Shown one piece after another: positions 16,824 to 24,306 of a stretch of DNA of 64,000 nucleotides. The DNA is from Candidatus Aalborgicola danicus. Its GTDB lineage: Bacteria > Pseudomonadota > Gammaproteobacteria > Burkholderiales > Burkholderiaceae_C. The stretch spans positions 124,001 through 188,000 of the forward strand of contig JADJBC010000059.1 in the NCBI GenBank assembly GCA_016703945.1. The letters run 5' to 3'. The notes below the pieces were generated by a model, which saw nothing but the letters and a program-made list of their open reading frames with translations, searched no databases and was not told the DNA's origin. The position numbers and the translations under genes are program-made. Every line of letters begins with the position of its first letter. The first letter of the stretch is position 1.

Positions 16824-19319
16824 ATGGACGACACAGCGCAACGGCAACAACCAACCCTGTCCCAAGAACGTTTGGAACTGATGCTGCACAGCGTGGACGC
16901 TGCACCTTGGGACTGGGACTTGTCGACACGCGAGGTCTACCTCTCCCCAAAGTGGTGGGGCATGTTGGGCTACTCGAATAACGAACTGCCCTCCAGCGAA
17001 GCGCTGATGGAGAGCTTCTGCCATCCCGATGACGCGCCCGCCCTTCATCAAAACATTGATGGGGTCTTGGCAGGTAGTGGCGATCTCTTGCAGTTCGAAT
17101 GCCGACTGCGACACAAGCGCGGCCACTACATCCATGTGCTGTGGCGCGCCAACATTCAACGCGACACGGGGGGGCACGCGCTTCGACTGTCAGGCACACT
17201 AACAGACCTGACCGAACGTAAACGGGCGGAGTCCAAACTGCAGGAAAGCGAGGCCCGCTATCGCGCGCTGGTGGAGAAGTCACCCATTGGCATTGGTGTG
17301 CACCAACACGGAAGGGTTGTCTATGCCAATCCTGCCGCTGTTGCCATCCTGGGCTCCAGCAGCAAGCGGGAATTGGTCGGGCTTCCCATCAACGATCTGA
17401 TTGACCCACCGTACCGTCACATGCTGAAGGAGCCCTTGGCCCAGGGGTACACTAAAAGCGTTCCGCAACCCTTGCAGATCCAGAAATTTTTGCGTCGCGA
17501 TGGCAAGTCCATCGACGTCGAAATTCAAACGTCTGCCATCACCCACCTGGGCGAGCCCGCCATCCAGGTCAATTTTGTTGACGTCACCAACCGCGAAAAG
17601 TGCGAAGCGACGCTGCGCGCAAGTGAAGCGCGTTTCCGTGCGCTGACCGAGTTGTCGTCCGACTGGTACTGGGAGCAGGACGACAATTTTCGTTTTACTG
17701 TCCTCGGCGGCAAGGTACAGCAAAGCACTGGCTTGACCGCCAGCCAACACCTGGGCAGAACGCCGTGGGAAATCGAAGCGGTGAATATGTGCGAGGCCGA
17801 TTGGGATGCGCACCGCAGGCATGTCAACGCACACCTGCCGTTTCGTGATCTGGAGATTCGTCGCCCCGACACCGGGTCAGCCGTCCATTGGGCTTGTGTC
17901 AGCGGGTCGCCCATGTTTGACACCGACGGCAAGTTTTGTGGCTACCACGGCATAGGACGTGACATTTCAATGCAGAAGCAAACCGGCGAAGAGATTCACC
18001 GGCTGGCTTTCTATGATGCATTGACTGGCCTGCCCAACCGCCGCTTGCTGTTGGAACAACTGAAAAAGGCCCTGCACGCGAACACCCGCCACCATCGGCG
18101 CGGTGCGCTGCTGTTTATTGACCTGGACAACTTCAAAACGCTCAACGACACGCTGGGGCACGATGTGGGCGACCTGCTACTTCAGCAAGTGGCACAACGC
18201 TTGTCGGGCTGTGTGCGGGAGGCTGACACCGTGGCCCGTCTGGGCGGCGACGAATTCGTGGTTGTGCTGGAAGACCTGGAGGCTGAACCTCACATCGCTG
18301 CATCGCAGGCCGACAGCGTTGGCAAAAAGATACTTTACATGCTGAACCAGCCCTACGATTTGGCGGGCCGGGACCACCACAGCTCACCCAGCATGGGGAT
18401 CACGCTGTTTCACGCCCAGTCCAGCAGCGTAGAAGATTTACTGAAACAAGCCGACCTGGCCATGTACCAGGCCAAGGCGGCCGGCCGCAACACACTGCGT
18501 TTCTTTGACGTCAGCATGCAAACCAGTCTGGAAAACTGGGTGGCCATGGAGTTCGACTTGCGCGACGGTTTGCAAGGCGGGGAGGAATTGGTCCTGTATT
18601 TTCAGCCCACGGTGGCGGCCAACGGTGAATTGACGGGCGCTGAAGCCCTGGTACGGTGGCAACAGCCCAACCGCGGCCTGGTGATGCCTGAGGATTTCAT
18701 CGCCTTGGCCGAATCCACCGGATTGATCATTCCGCTGGGGCGCTGGGTCATGAACATGGCCTGCGAACAATTGGCGCGATGGGCTGAAAAACCCCAAACC
18801 GCACAACTCAGCCTGGCCGTCAATGTGAGCGCGCGGGAGTTGCGGGAAGCCAATTTTGTGCCACAGGTTCTGAAGTGTTTGAAACAGTGGGCGGTTCCTG
18901 CCAACCGCCTGCGCATTGAGCTCACTGAAAGCGTTTTGGCACACCATGTGGACGACATCATTGTCAAAATGAATGCCCTCAAGGCGCATGGTGTGGGCTT
19001 TTCGCTCGACGATTTTGGAACCGGCTACTCGTCCCTGAGCTATCTGAAGCTACTGCCGCTGGATTTGCTCAAAATTGACCGCTCGTTTGTGCGGGACGTC
19101 TTGAATGACCCCAACGACGCGGCCATTGCACGCACGATTGTGGCGCTGGGCACCAGTTTGGGCCTGTCGGTGGTGGCTGAGGGCGTGGAAACGACAGCAC
19201 AGCGTGACTTTCTGGCCAGCATTGGTTGCCATGCCTATCAGGGGTTTTTGTTTGGCGACCCGGTGCCAATTGACCAGTTTGAGGCGTCTTTGAAGCTTCC
19301 TGGTGCGCATCCATCCTGA
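16824..19319 (+). CDS. PAS-PAS-PAS-GGDEF-EAL cyclic-di-GMP protein
   Basis: An 831-residue cytoplasmic signalling protein. Three PAS modules cover about residues 15-390 (APWDWDLSTREVYLSPKWW; IGVHQHGRVVYANPAAVAIL; SDWYWEQDDNFRF). The GGDEF domain has the intact LGGDEF motif near residue 474 with a preceding RxxD inhibitory-site pattern (READ). The EAL domain has GAEALVRW near residue 607 and DDFGTGYSSLSYLK. Both synthesis and hydrolysis of cyclic di-GMP are therefore possible. It lies between nrtC (80 bp) and narK in the nitrate locus. Its C-terminal half strongly resembles the protein at 53353. Confidence 0.93.
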   Translation: MDDTAQRQQPTLSQERLELMLHSVDAAPWDWDLSTREVYLSPKWWGMLGYSNNELPSSEALMESFCHPDDAPALHQNIDGVLAGSGDLLQFECRLRHKRGHYIHVLWRANIQRDTGGHALRLSGTLTDLTERKRAESKLQESEARYRALVEKSPIGIGVHQHGRVVYANPAAVAILGSSSKRELVGLPINDLIDPPYRHMLKEPLAQGYTKSVPQPLQIQKFLRRDGKSIDVEIQTSAITHLGEPAIQVNFVDVTNREKCEATLRASEARFRALTELSSDWYWEQDDNFRFTVLGGKVQQSTGLTASQHLGRTPWEIEAVNMCEADWDAHRRHVNAHLPFRDLEIRRPDTGSAVHWACVSGSPMFDTDGKFCGYHGIGRDISMQKQTGEEIHRLAFYDALTGLPNRRLLLEQLKKALHANTRHHRRGALLFIDLDNFKTLNDTLGHDVGDLLLQQVAQRLSGCVREADTVARLGGDEFVVVLEDLEAEPHIAASQADSVGKKILYMLNQPYDLAGRDHHSSPSMGITLFHAQSSSVEDLLKQADLAMYQAKAAGRNTLRFFDVSMQTSLENWVAMEFDLRDGLQGGEELVLYFQPTVAANGELTGAEALVRWQQPNRGLVMPEDFIALAESTGLIIPLGRWVMNMACEQLARWAEKPQTAQLSLAVNVSARELREANFVPQVLKCLKQWAVPANRLRIELTESVLAHHVDDIIVKMNALKAHGVGFSLDDFGTGYSSLSYLKLLPLDLLKIDRSFVRDVLNDPNDAAIARTIVALGTSLGLSVVAEGVETTAQRDFLASIGCHAYQGFLFGDPVPIDQFEASLKLPGAHPS

Positions 19320-19343
19320 GTGCGCACCAATTTGAGCAACAAC

Positions 19344-19358
19344 TGGCACGGGTTTCGC
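19344..19358 (+). promoter_or_regulatory. Sigma-54-like promoter of narK
   Basis: TGGCACGGGTTTCGC, with GG at 19345-19346 and GC at 19357-19358, 10 bases apart. The -24 half matches the consensus; the -12 half is TCGC rather than TTGC. The predicted start is near 19370, about 30 bases before the narK ATG, leaving no room for an antitermination leader. Confidence 0.55.
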
Positions 19359-19399
19359 TTTGGTGCATGGGGTAACCCCATAAATAGGAACTGTGCACC

Positions 19400-20605
19400 A
19401 TGTCGGGATTTCGTAGTTTTTTGAAGACCGGCCATGCGCCCACGCTCTTCGCCTCTTTTTTGTATTTTTCGTTCTCCTGCTGCATCTGGGTACTCAACGG
19501 CGCCATGGCGCCCTTTATTTCCGAGACATTTAGCCTGAGCCCCGCCCAAAAGGGGCTGATGCTCTCGGTGCCCATCATTGCCGGGGCGCTGATGCGTTTT
19601 CCCTTGGGGCTTCTGTCGCAGTACATCGGACGCAAGAAAGCCACTCTGGTCGAAATGGGCCTGATCATGGTGGCCATGCTGTTCGGTTTCTTCTTCGTCA
19701 AGTCGTTCAACGACCTGTTGGCCATGGGCGTGCTGCTGGGTATTGCCGGTGCCAGCTTTGGCGTGGCGCTGTCCCTGGGCTCGGGGTCCTTCCCGCCCAA
19801 ACACAAGGGCCTGGCCATGGGCCTGGTGGGCGCGGGCAATGTGGGCACGGCCGTCTCGGTGCTGATCGCACCGCCGCTGGCCCAGGCCTTTGGCTGGGTC
19901 GCGGTCTACGGCTTTGCAGCGGTCGCCATCAGCATCCCCATGGTCGTGATGGTCGTGTTCGCCAAGGAGCCGGACGACCTGGACGCGCACGCCTCGTTCA
20001 AGGAGCACATCGCCTGTCTGTTCGAAAAAGACGGCTGGGCTTTCAGCCTGATTTACGCCGTCACCTTTGGCGGCTTCATCGGCCTGGCCACCTTTCTGCC
20101 CACCTACTACTACGACCAGTTTGGCGTCAGCAAGGTGCAGGCCGGGCAGCTCACCATGCTGGCGGCCTTCATGGGTGCCGCGGTGCGCGTGCTGGGCGGC
20201 TGGATCTCAGACCGCTGGGGTGGCGTCAATACCTTGAACCTGGTCCTGAGCACGGTGGCGGTGACGCTGGTGCTGTGTGGTCTGGCCAAAGCCTCCCTGG
20301 CAGCCACTACCTTGCTGGTGATTGTGTGCTTCGCCGCTCTGGGTGCCGGCAATGGTGCGGTGTTCCAGCTGGTGCCCCTGCGCTGGCCACTGGCAACGGC
20401 GGTTGCGGGTTCCATGATTGGCGAAATCGGTGCTTTGGGCGGCGCTCTGGTGCCCAATGCCATGGGATTGTCCAAACAATACTTGGGCAGCTACGCGGGC
20501 GGCTTCTACGTGTTCGCCGGGCTGGCCGTGGTCATGCTGGTGATGCTGCGCACCATGCAGATTCGGTGGACCCGAACCTGGGCCGGGAAGGGTGCGCGGG
20601 CGTGA
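19400..20605 (+). CDS. narK: Nitrate/nitrite MFS transporter, NarK/NasA type
   Basis: A 401-residue inner-membrane protein of the nitrate/nitrite porter family with about 12 membrane helices. The family signature is visible as GIAGASFGVALSLGSGSFPP in helix 5, and the second half has GAGNGAVFQLVPLRW. AGGAA lies 9 bp before the ATG. It should supply nitrate, or export nitrite, for the NasA/NirBD pathway, in addition to the ABC transporter nrtABC. It is convergent with the kinase gene. Confidence 0.93.
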   Translation: MSGFRSFLKTGHAPTLFASFLYFSFSCCIWVLNGAMAPFISETFSLSPAQKGLMLSVPIIAGALMRFPLGLLSQYIGRKKATLVEMGLIMVAMLFGFFFVKSFNDLLAMGVLLGIAGASFGVALSLGSGSFPPKHKGLAMGLVGAGNVGTAVSVLIAPPLAQAFGWVAVYGFAAVAISIPMVVMVVFAKEPDDLDAHASFKEHIACLFEKDGWAFSLIYAVTFGGFIGLATFLPTYYYDQFGVSKVQAGQLTMLAAFMGAAVRVLGGWISDRWGGVNTLNLVLSTVAVTLVLCGLAKASLAATTLLVIVCFAALGAGNGAVFQLVPLRWPLATAVAGSMIGEIGALGGALVPNAMGLSKQYLGSYAGGFYVFAGLAVVMLVMLRTMQIRWTRTWAGKGARA

Positions 20606-20625
20606 GCGCAACCTTGACAAAAAGT

Positions 20626-20734
20626 GCCGCTAGCCCTCGGATTGTGCGTAGTGTCATTTTCGCGACTGAAATCCTGCGCAATGCGAACAACATTTACGAG
20701 GGTAAGGCGGGCTGCGCGGGGGCCGCGGCCCGCC
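20626..20734. other. Gap between convergent narK and kinase genes
   Basis: This 153-bp gap holds no gene. A partial family A repeat lies at about 20626-20650 (GCCGCTAGCCCTCGG). A GC-rich hairpin with arms GGCGGGC (20706-20712) and GCCCGCC (20728-20734) could stop transcription from either side, although no T run follows on the plus strand. Confidence 0.4.
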
Positions 20735-20758
20735 CAAACCCAACGCACTAAAAAACGA

Positions 20759-22648
20759 CTATCTAGGCAAGAACAATAACCAGAAAATCAGCAACAAATT
20801 GAACAGCACCGACACCGCCAGCGCGGCCTTCCACAGCGCCGTGGGGTCGCGCTGCAGCAGCGGTGTGGCGGCGGGCGCGGACAGGGGCCGGCTGGCACCG
20901 CGCTCCAGCGCCAGCAAAAATTCTTCGGCGGTCTCGAAGCGCTGGCGCTTGTCGCGGGCCACGGCCTTCAGCACCACATGGTCCAGCCAGATCGGGATCT
21001 CGGGGTTGTGGCGGCTGGGCGCCACCGGGTCCCGGTAGTAGCGCCCCACCTGGTAGGGCAGCACATCGCCATAGGGCAGTTTGCCGGTCAGCACCTGGTA
21101 CAGCGTGACCCCCAGCGCAAACAGGTCGCTTTGCGCGTCGGGCAGCTCCTGCGGCACATCGGTGCGCTGCCCCCCCGTGCGGGCACCCGCCTTGCAGTTG
21201 AAGCCCCATTGCTCGGGGTTCACGTAGCTGGGCGTGCCCGCGTGCAGCTCGCGCATGGCGGCTGGCTCGCGCCCGCTGAGCGCCACGCCCAGGTCCAGCA
21301 GGCGCAGCACGCCGTCTTCGCCCTGGTGCAGATTGGCCGGTTTGATGTCGCGGTGGATCACGCCCTGGCGGTGCAGAAGGCCCAGGGCCTTCAAGGCCTG
21401 GCGCCCCACCGTCAGTGCCTGCGGCAGCTTGAAGCGGCGCTGCTGCTCCAGCAGGGTTTGCAGCGACTCGCCGCTGTGCCAGTCGTACAGCACGTAAAAC
21501 GCACTGCGCGGGCGACCTCCGGGCAAATCGGTGTGGATGTTGACCAGGTTGTCTGCCGCCCTGGACGACTGCATGCGCTTGGCCAGCCAGGCTTCATGGG
21601 CAAGCATGGCCAGCTCTTCGGGGTCGTGGGCGCGTGCAGGGTGCAAGGCTTTGATGATGTAGCGTTTGACGGGGTCTGTTTGGGCGGCTTGTGTGCCAGC
21701 CTGAGCGGCAGAGGGCTCCACTCCGTGTCCCCCGCCCACTTCGTGGGCTCCTCCTTGACCTGCGCGGAGTCCTCTACCGCTCAGGCTCTCCGGCACTGAG
21801 GTCGCTACCGTGGCTTGGTAGACGACATTGATGCCGTTGTCGGCCACGGCGGCGGTCACGACCAGGCCATCGAGCACATCGCCCACCTTCAGAAGTCGTG
21901 GCACGGGCAGGCTTTGTGCAGAGCGGTTCTCGTCTTGTAGCGTGGCGTCCAGCAAACCCAGCACCCGCACCACCAGCGCGGTGACGTTGTCGCGGCTGCC
22001 GGCCTTCAGCGCGGCGTCCAGCAGCGCCTCGCTGGCGGCCTGGGCGTTGTCGCCCTGGGCCAGCGTCTGCAGCCGGGCGTCGGGCAACGAGCCGTAGACC
22101 CCGTCGGTCAACAGCATGAACACATCGCCCACCTGCAGGTCGCCCTGCACGTAATCGACCACGATGCGATCTTCCAGCCCCACCGCGCGCACCAGCTGGT
22201 GCTGGAAGTCGGGGTGGTTGACCACATGGTCATGGGTCATCTGCCGGCTCTCGCCGCCGCGCAGCAAGTAGGCCCGCGAGTCACCCACATGGGCCAGCGC
22301 ATAGGACTGGCCGCGCAGCACCAATGCGGTGAGCGTGGTCATGCCCATGGCCGGCTGGCGGCGCCGGTTGATGCCGCACAGCCAGGCATTCTGGCTGGTG
22401 ATGATGCGGTCCAGCGCCACGGTGGCGTCCCAGGTCTCGGGTGTGCCGAAGTAGTCGCGCAACAGGCTCACCAGCGTGGTCTGGGCCGCCTCCTTGCCCA
22501 TGCCGCCGCGGCTGACGCCGTCGGCCACCGCGGCGATGACGCCCATGCCCTCCAGCCCCCGCTCGGGCAACAGGGCGCCACAAAAGTCTTCGTTGGTGTC
22601 TTTGGTGCCCGCCAGGGAGGCGAAGCCGATATCGAGTTCAAATGCCAT
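20759..22648 (-). CDS. Fused PP2C phosphatase / serine-threonine protein kinase
   Basis: A 629-residue protein with two opposing activities. Residues about 1-240 are a PP2C (SpoIIE/PrpC-like) phosphatase: GTKDTNEDFCGALL, VIAAVADGVSRGGMG, HVGDSRAYLLRGGE and FMLLTDGVYG give the metal-binding Asp residues. Residues about 265-590 are a Hanks-type kinase: the VAIK-like Lys is in RYIIKALHP, the catalytic loop is HRDIKPANLH, and DLGVAL replaces DFG. A C-terminal hydrophobic helix (about residues 603-627) anchors it to the membrane. A palindromic repeat is inserted in frame before the kinase Lys. It lies 85 bp downstream of the ANTAR gene on the same strand. The start at 22648 is chosen by homology; 22678 is also possible. 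Confidence 0.9.
   Translation of the reverse strand: MAFELDIGFASLAGTKDTNEDFCGALLPERGLEGMGVIAAVADGVSRGGMGKEAAQTTLVSLLRDYFGTPETWDATVALDRIITSQNAWLCGINRRRQPAMGMTTLTALVLRGQSYALAHVGDSRAYLLRGGESRQMTHDHVVNHPDFQHQLVRAVGLEDRIVVDYVQGDLQVGDVFMLLTDGVYGSLPDARLQTLAQGDNAQAASEALLDAALKAGSRDNVTALVVRVLGLLDATLQDENRSAQSLPVPRLLKVGDVLDGLVVTAAVADNGINVVYQATVATSVPESLSGRGLRAGQGGAHEVGGGHGVEPSAAQAGTQAAQTDPVKRYIIKALHPARAHDPEELAMLAHEAWLAKRMQSSRAADNLVNIHTDLPGGRPRSAFYVLYDWHSGESLQTLLEQQRRFKLPQALTVGRQALKALGLLHRQGVIHRDIKPANLHQGEDGVLRLLDLGVALSGREPAAMRELHAGTPSYVNPEQWGFNCKAGARTGGQRTDVPQELPDAQSDLFALGVTLYQVLTGKLPYGDVLPYQVGRYYRDPVAPSRHNPEIPIWLDHVVLKAVARDKRQRFETAEEFLLALERGASRPLSAPAATPLLQRDPTALWKAALAVSVLFNLLLIFWLLFLPR
21699..21786. repeat. 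Palindromic ~90-bp repeat (family C) inside the kinase gene
   Basis: Long inverted repeat with arms AGCCTGAGCGGCAGAGG and CCTCTACCGCTCAGGCT around a core of CTCCGTGTCCCCCGCCCACT, then GGGCTCCTCCTTGACCTGCG. About 80% of the core matches the complement of the element at 29825 inside nasA. Here the frame stays open and adds about 29 Gly/Ala/Ser-rich residues to the kinase N-lobe. Confidence 0.8.
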
Positions 22649-22733
22649 GCACCAAGGGTACGCAATATCGGTGCCCATTCCCAGTGCAATGCAGCTTCGG
22701 GTATTCCCTTGTTTGGTGCATCAGTCTGGCGTC

Positions 22734-24044
22734 TCAGGTACCCGCCAGCACCTGCATGCTGCGTTCGTAGTGGGCAGACAATTGCTCAAACACCTCCAGC
22801 AGATCTTCACTGGCCGTTGCCAGACTCTGCAGGCCCGCCAGACGCTGGGCGCCGGCCTGGTGCCCCGCATCCCTGGCAAACGCCACCATGGTCAACCAGC
22901 CCAGGCCTGCGGCCTGCAGCCCGCCGTGAATCTCGGGGGTGCTCAGTGGAATGCCGTTGAGGTAGGTCAGTGCCTGCTCAAAGGCCGCTTTGGACTCGGC
23001 CATGCCGGCGTCGCAGTGCTGCGTCAGTGCGCTGTCGCCCAGCATGCCCAGTACTGCGAATTTGGCAAAACGCTGCGACAGCATGCGCTGGCGCCCGGCC
23101 AGATTGAGCACCCGCAGCGGGGGCGCCAGGCCCGCACTCTCCAGCTGCGACGTCAGGCGCTCGGCGCCCTGCAACAGGCGTTCGGCCAGCTCGTCCGTCA
23201 ACGCCACGGCCGAGGTCGGCGCCGGCGACGCCTGCGTCCCTTGCAACACCGGCTTCAGCTGCGTCCAGGTCTGCACTACGTGGCCCAGCAAGTCGCCATA
23301 GGTGGCCTGCGACAGGCTCTTGCCCAGGTGCGCCAGGTTGGCATCAATGCGCTGCACGGAATCCTGCGTCTGCTGCGCATTCTGTGCGCTGTGCGCACCC
23401 GCCAGCTGCAGCCCGTACAGCTTGACCAGACGCTGCGACAGCATGCGCAACTGACCACAGCGGTTCACGTCTTCCGCAAATCGCGCGGAGTAGATGATCT
23501 GTTGGGCGACCTGCCCCAGGCGCTGGTTGGTATGCATGGACGCCGTGCGCAACACCTGGAAGGCTTCGTCTTCGGGCACCTGGCGCGCGCGCATCAGAAT
23601 GCCCTTGGCGCGCTCGACCAGCCCCCGCTCTTCAAAGCGGGCGGTGACGTCCTGCAGCGCATTGCGCTGCTCCTGCTCGTGCCGGAACCGGGCCTGGGCC
23701 AAGTGGATCAGCGGGCGCAGGCGGTTGGCGCCGTAGCCCTGGACCGCATAGGCATGGATAGCCGATTCAACGGCGCGGGCAATGTAGGCGGCGTCCGGGT
23801 CGCCGGTGAAGACGATGACAGGGCATGGCGCCGTCAACGCAATCGACAGCGTCGTGCGGAACAGTCCATCGTCGGGCGCGGGTTCATCACAAATGACCAC
23901 ATCTGGTGCATGGCGCACCACTTCCTGCAGCAGTTTGGCGCGCTCTGTGGCGATCCCCAGCACCTGAATGCCAGCGGCCTCCAGATCGGCACGCATCGGG
24001 AGCGCGGCTTTCAAACCATTCACATGAATCAACGCAGACGTCAT
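22734..24044 (-). CDS. ANTAR antiterminator with two NarX-like sensor modules (NasR-like)
   Basis: A 436-residue soluble protein. Residues 1-120 form a receiver-like domain without the usual acidic pair in strand 1. ANTAR lies at about 130-186 (FEERGLVERAKGILMRARQV). Two NarX-like (PilJ-type, PF13675) modules follow, with P-box motifs RCGQLRMLSQRLVKLYG (about 194-211) and NLAGRQRMLSQRFAKF (about 314-329). In NarX a P-box Arg contacts nitrate, so this is a probable cytoplasmic nitrate/nitrite-sensing antiterminator. Klebsiella NasR pairs a different sensor (NIT) with ANTAR, in the opposite order. It is divergent from nirB, whose leader carries ANTAR-type hairpins. The start at 24044 avoids overlapping the nirB promoter. 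Confidence 0.85.
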   Translation of the reverse strand: MTSALIHVNGLKAALPMRADLEAAGIQVLGIATERAKLLQEVVRHAPDVVICDEPAPDDGLFRTTLSIALTAPCPVIVFTGDPDAAYIARAVESAIHAYAVQGYGANRLRPLIHLAQARFRHEQEQRNALQDVTARFEERGLVERAKGILMRARQVPEDEAFQVLRTASMHTNQRLGQVAQQIIYSARFAEDVNRCGQLRMLSQRLVKLYGLQLAGAHSAQNAQQTQDSVQRIDANLAHLGKSLSQATYGDLLGHVVQTWTQLKPVLQGTQASPAPTSAVALTDELAERLLQGAERLTSQLESAGLAPPLRVLNLAGRQRMLSQRFAKFAVLGMLGDSALTQHCDAGMAESKAAFEQALTYLNGIPLSTPEIHGGLQAAGLGWLTMVAFARDAGHQAGAQRLAGLQSLATASEDLLEVFEQLSAHYERSMQVLAGT

Positions 24045-24143
24045 AAATCCAGAACTCAGAGGGAAAAACAGGGGTCCGGCCATGCCTTTGGCACGCCTTT
24101 GCCAGCCGAAGCGGGCGCAAACACGCGGGACCACCCAATCATA

Positions 24144-24158
24144 TGGCACAGCTCTTGC
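24144..24158 (+). promoter_or_regulatory. Sigma-54 (-24/-12) promoter of nirB
   Basis: TGGCACAGCTCTTGC, with GG at 24145-24146 and GC at 24157-24158, 10 bases apart; both halves fit the consensus. The predicted start near 24170 falls one base before hairpin P1 of the leader. A leader of about 137 bases separates it from the nirB ATG. Confidence 0.78.
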
Positions 24159-24170
24159 GTAAGCTACTTC

Positions 24171-24236
24171 GGGCGTAACGAAGCGTCCACGACCTTAGCG
24201 ATTGCACTGCGGGTTCTGCACACAACGACGTGTGTA
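24171..24236 (+). promoter_or_regulatory. ANTAR-type antiterminator hairpin pair in nirB leader
   Basis: Hairpin P1 is GGGCGT-[AACGAA]-GCGTCC at 24171-24188, with two G-U pairs. Hairpin P2 is TGCACAC-[AACGAC]-GTGTGTA at 24217-24236, with one G-U pair. Both six-base loops have A at position 1 and G at position 4 and are nearly identical to each other. The linker is 28 bases. Unlike the nrtA leader, a classical terminator is not obvious; a CGGCC-GCTC-GGCCG hairpin at 24252-24265, followed by a pyrimidine-rich stretch, is the best candidate. Confidence 0.7.
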
Positions 24237-24306
24237 CTGGTGTGTTTTGTATCGGCCGCTCGGCCGGTCTATCTATTCCCCATTGATATCTGTCTGGAGT
24301 GGCGCT

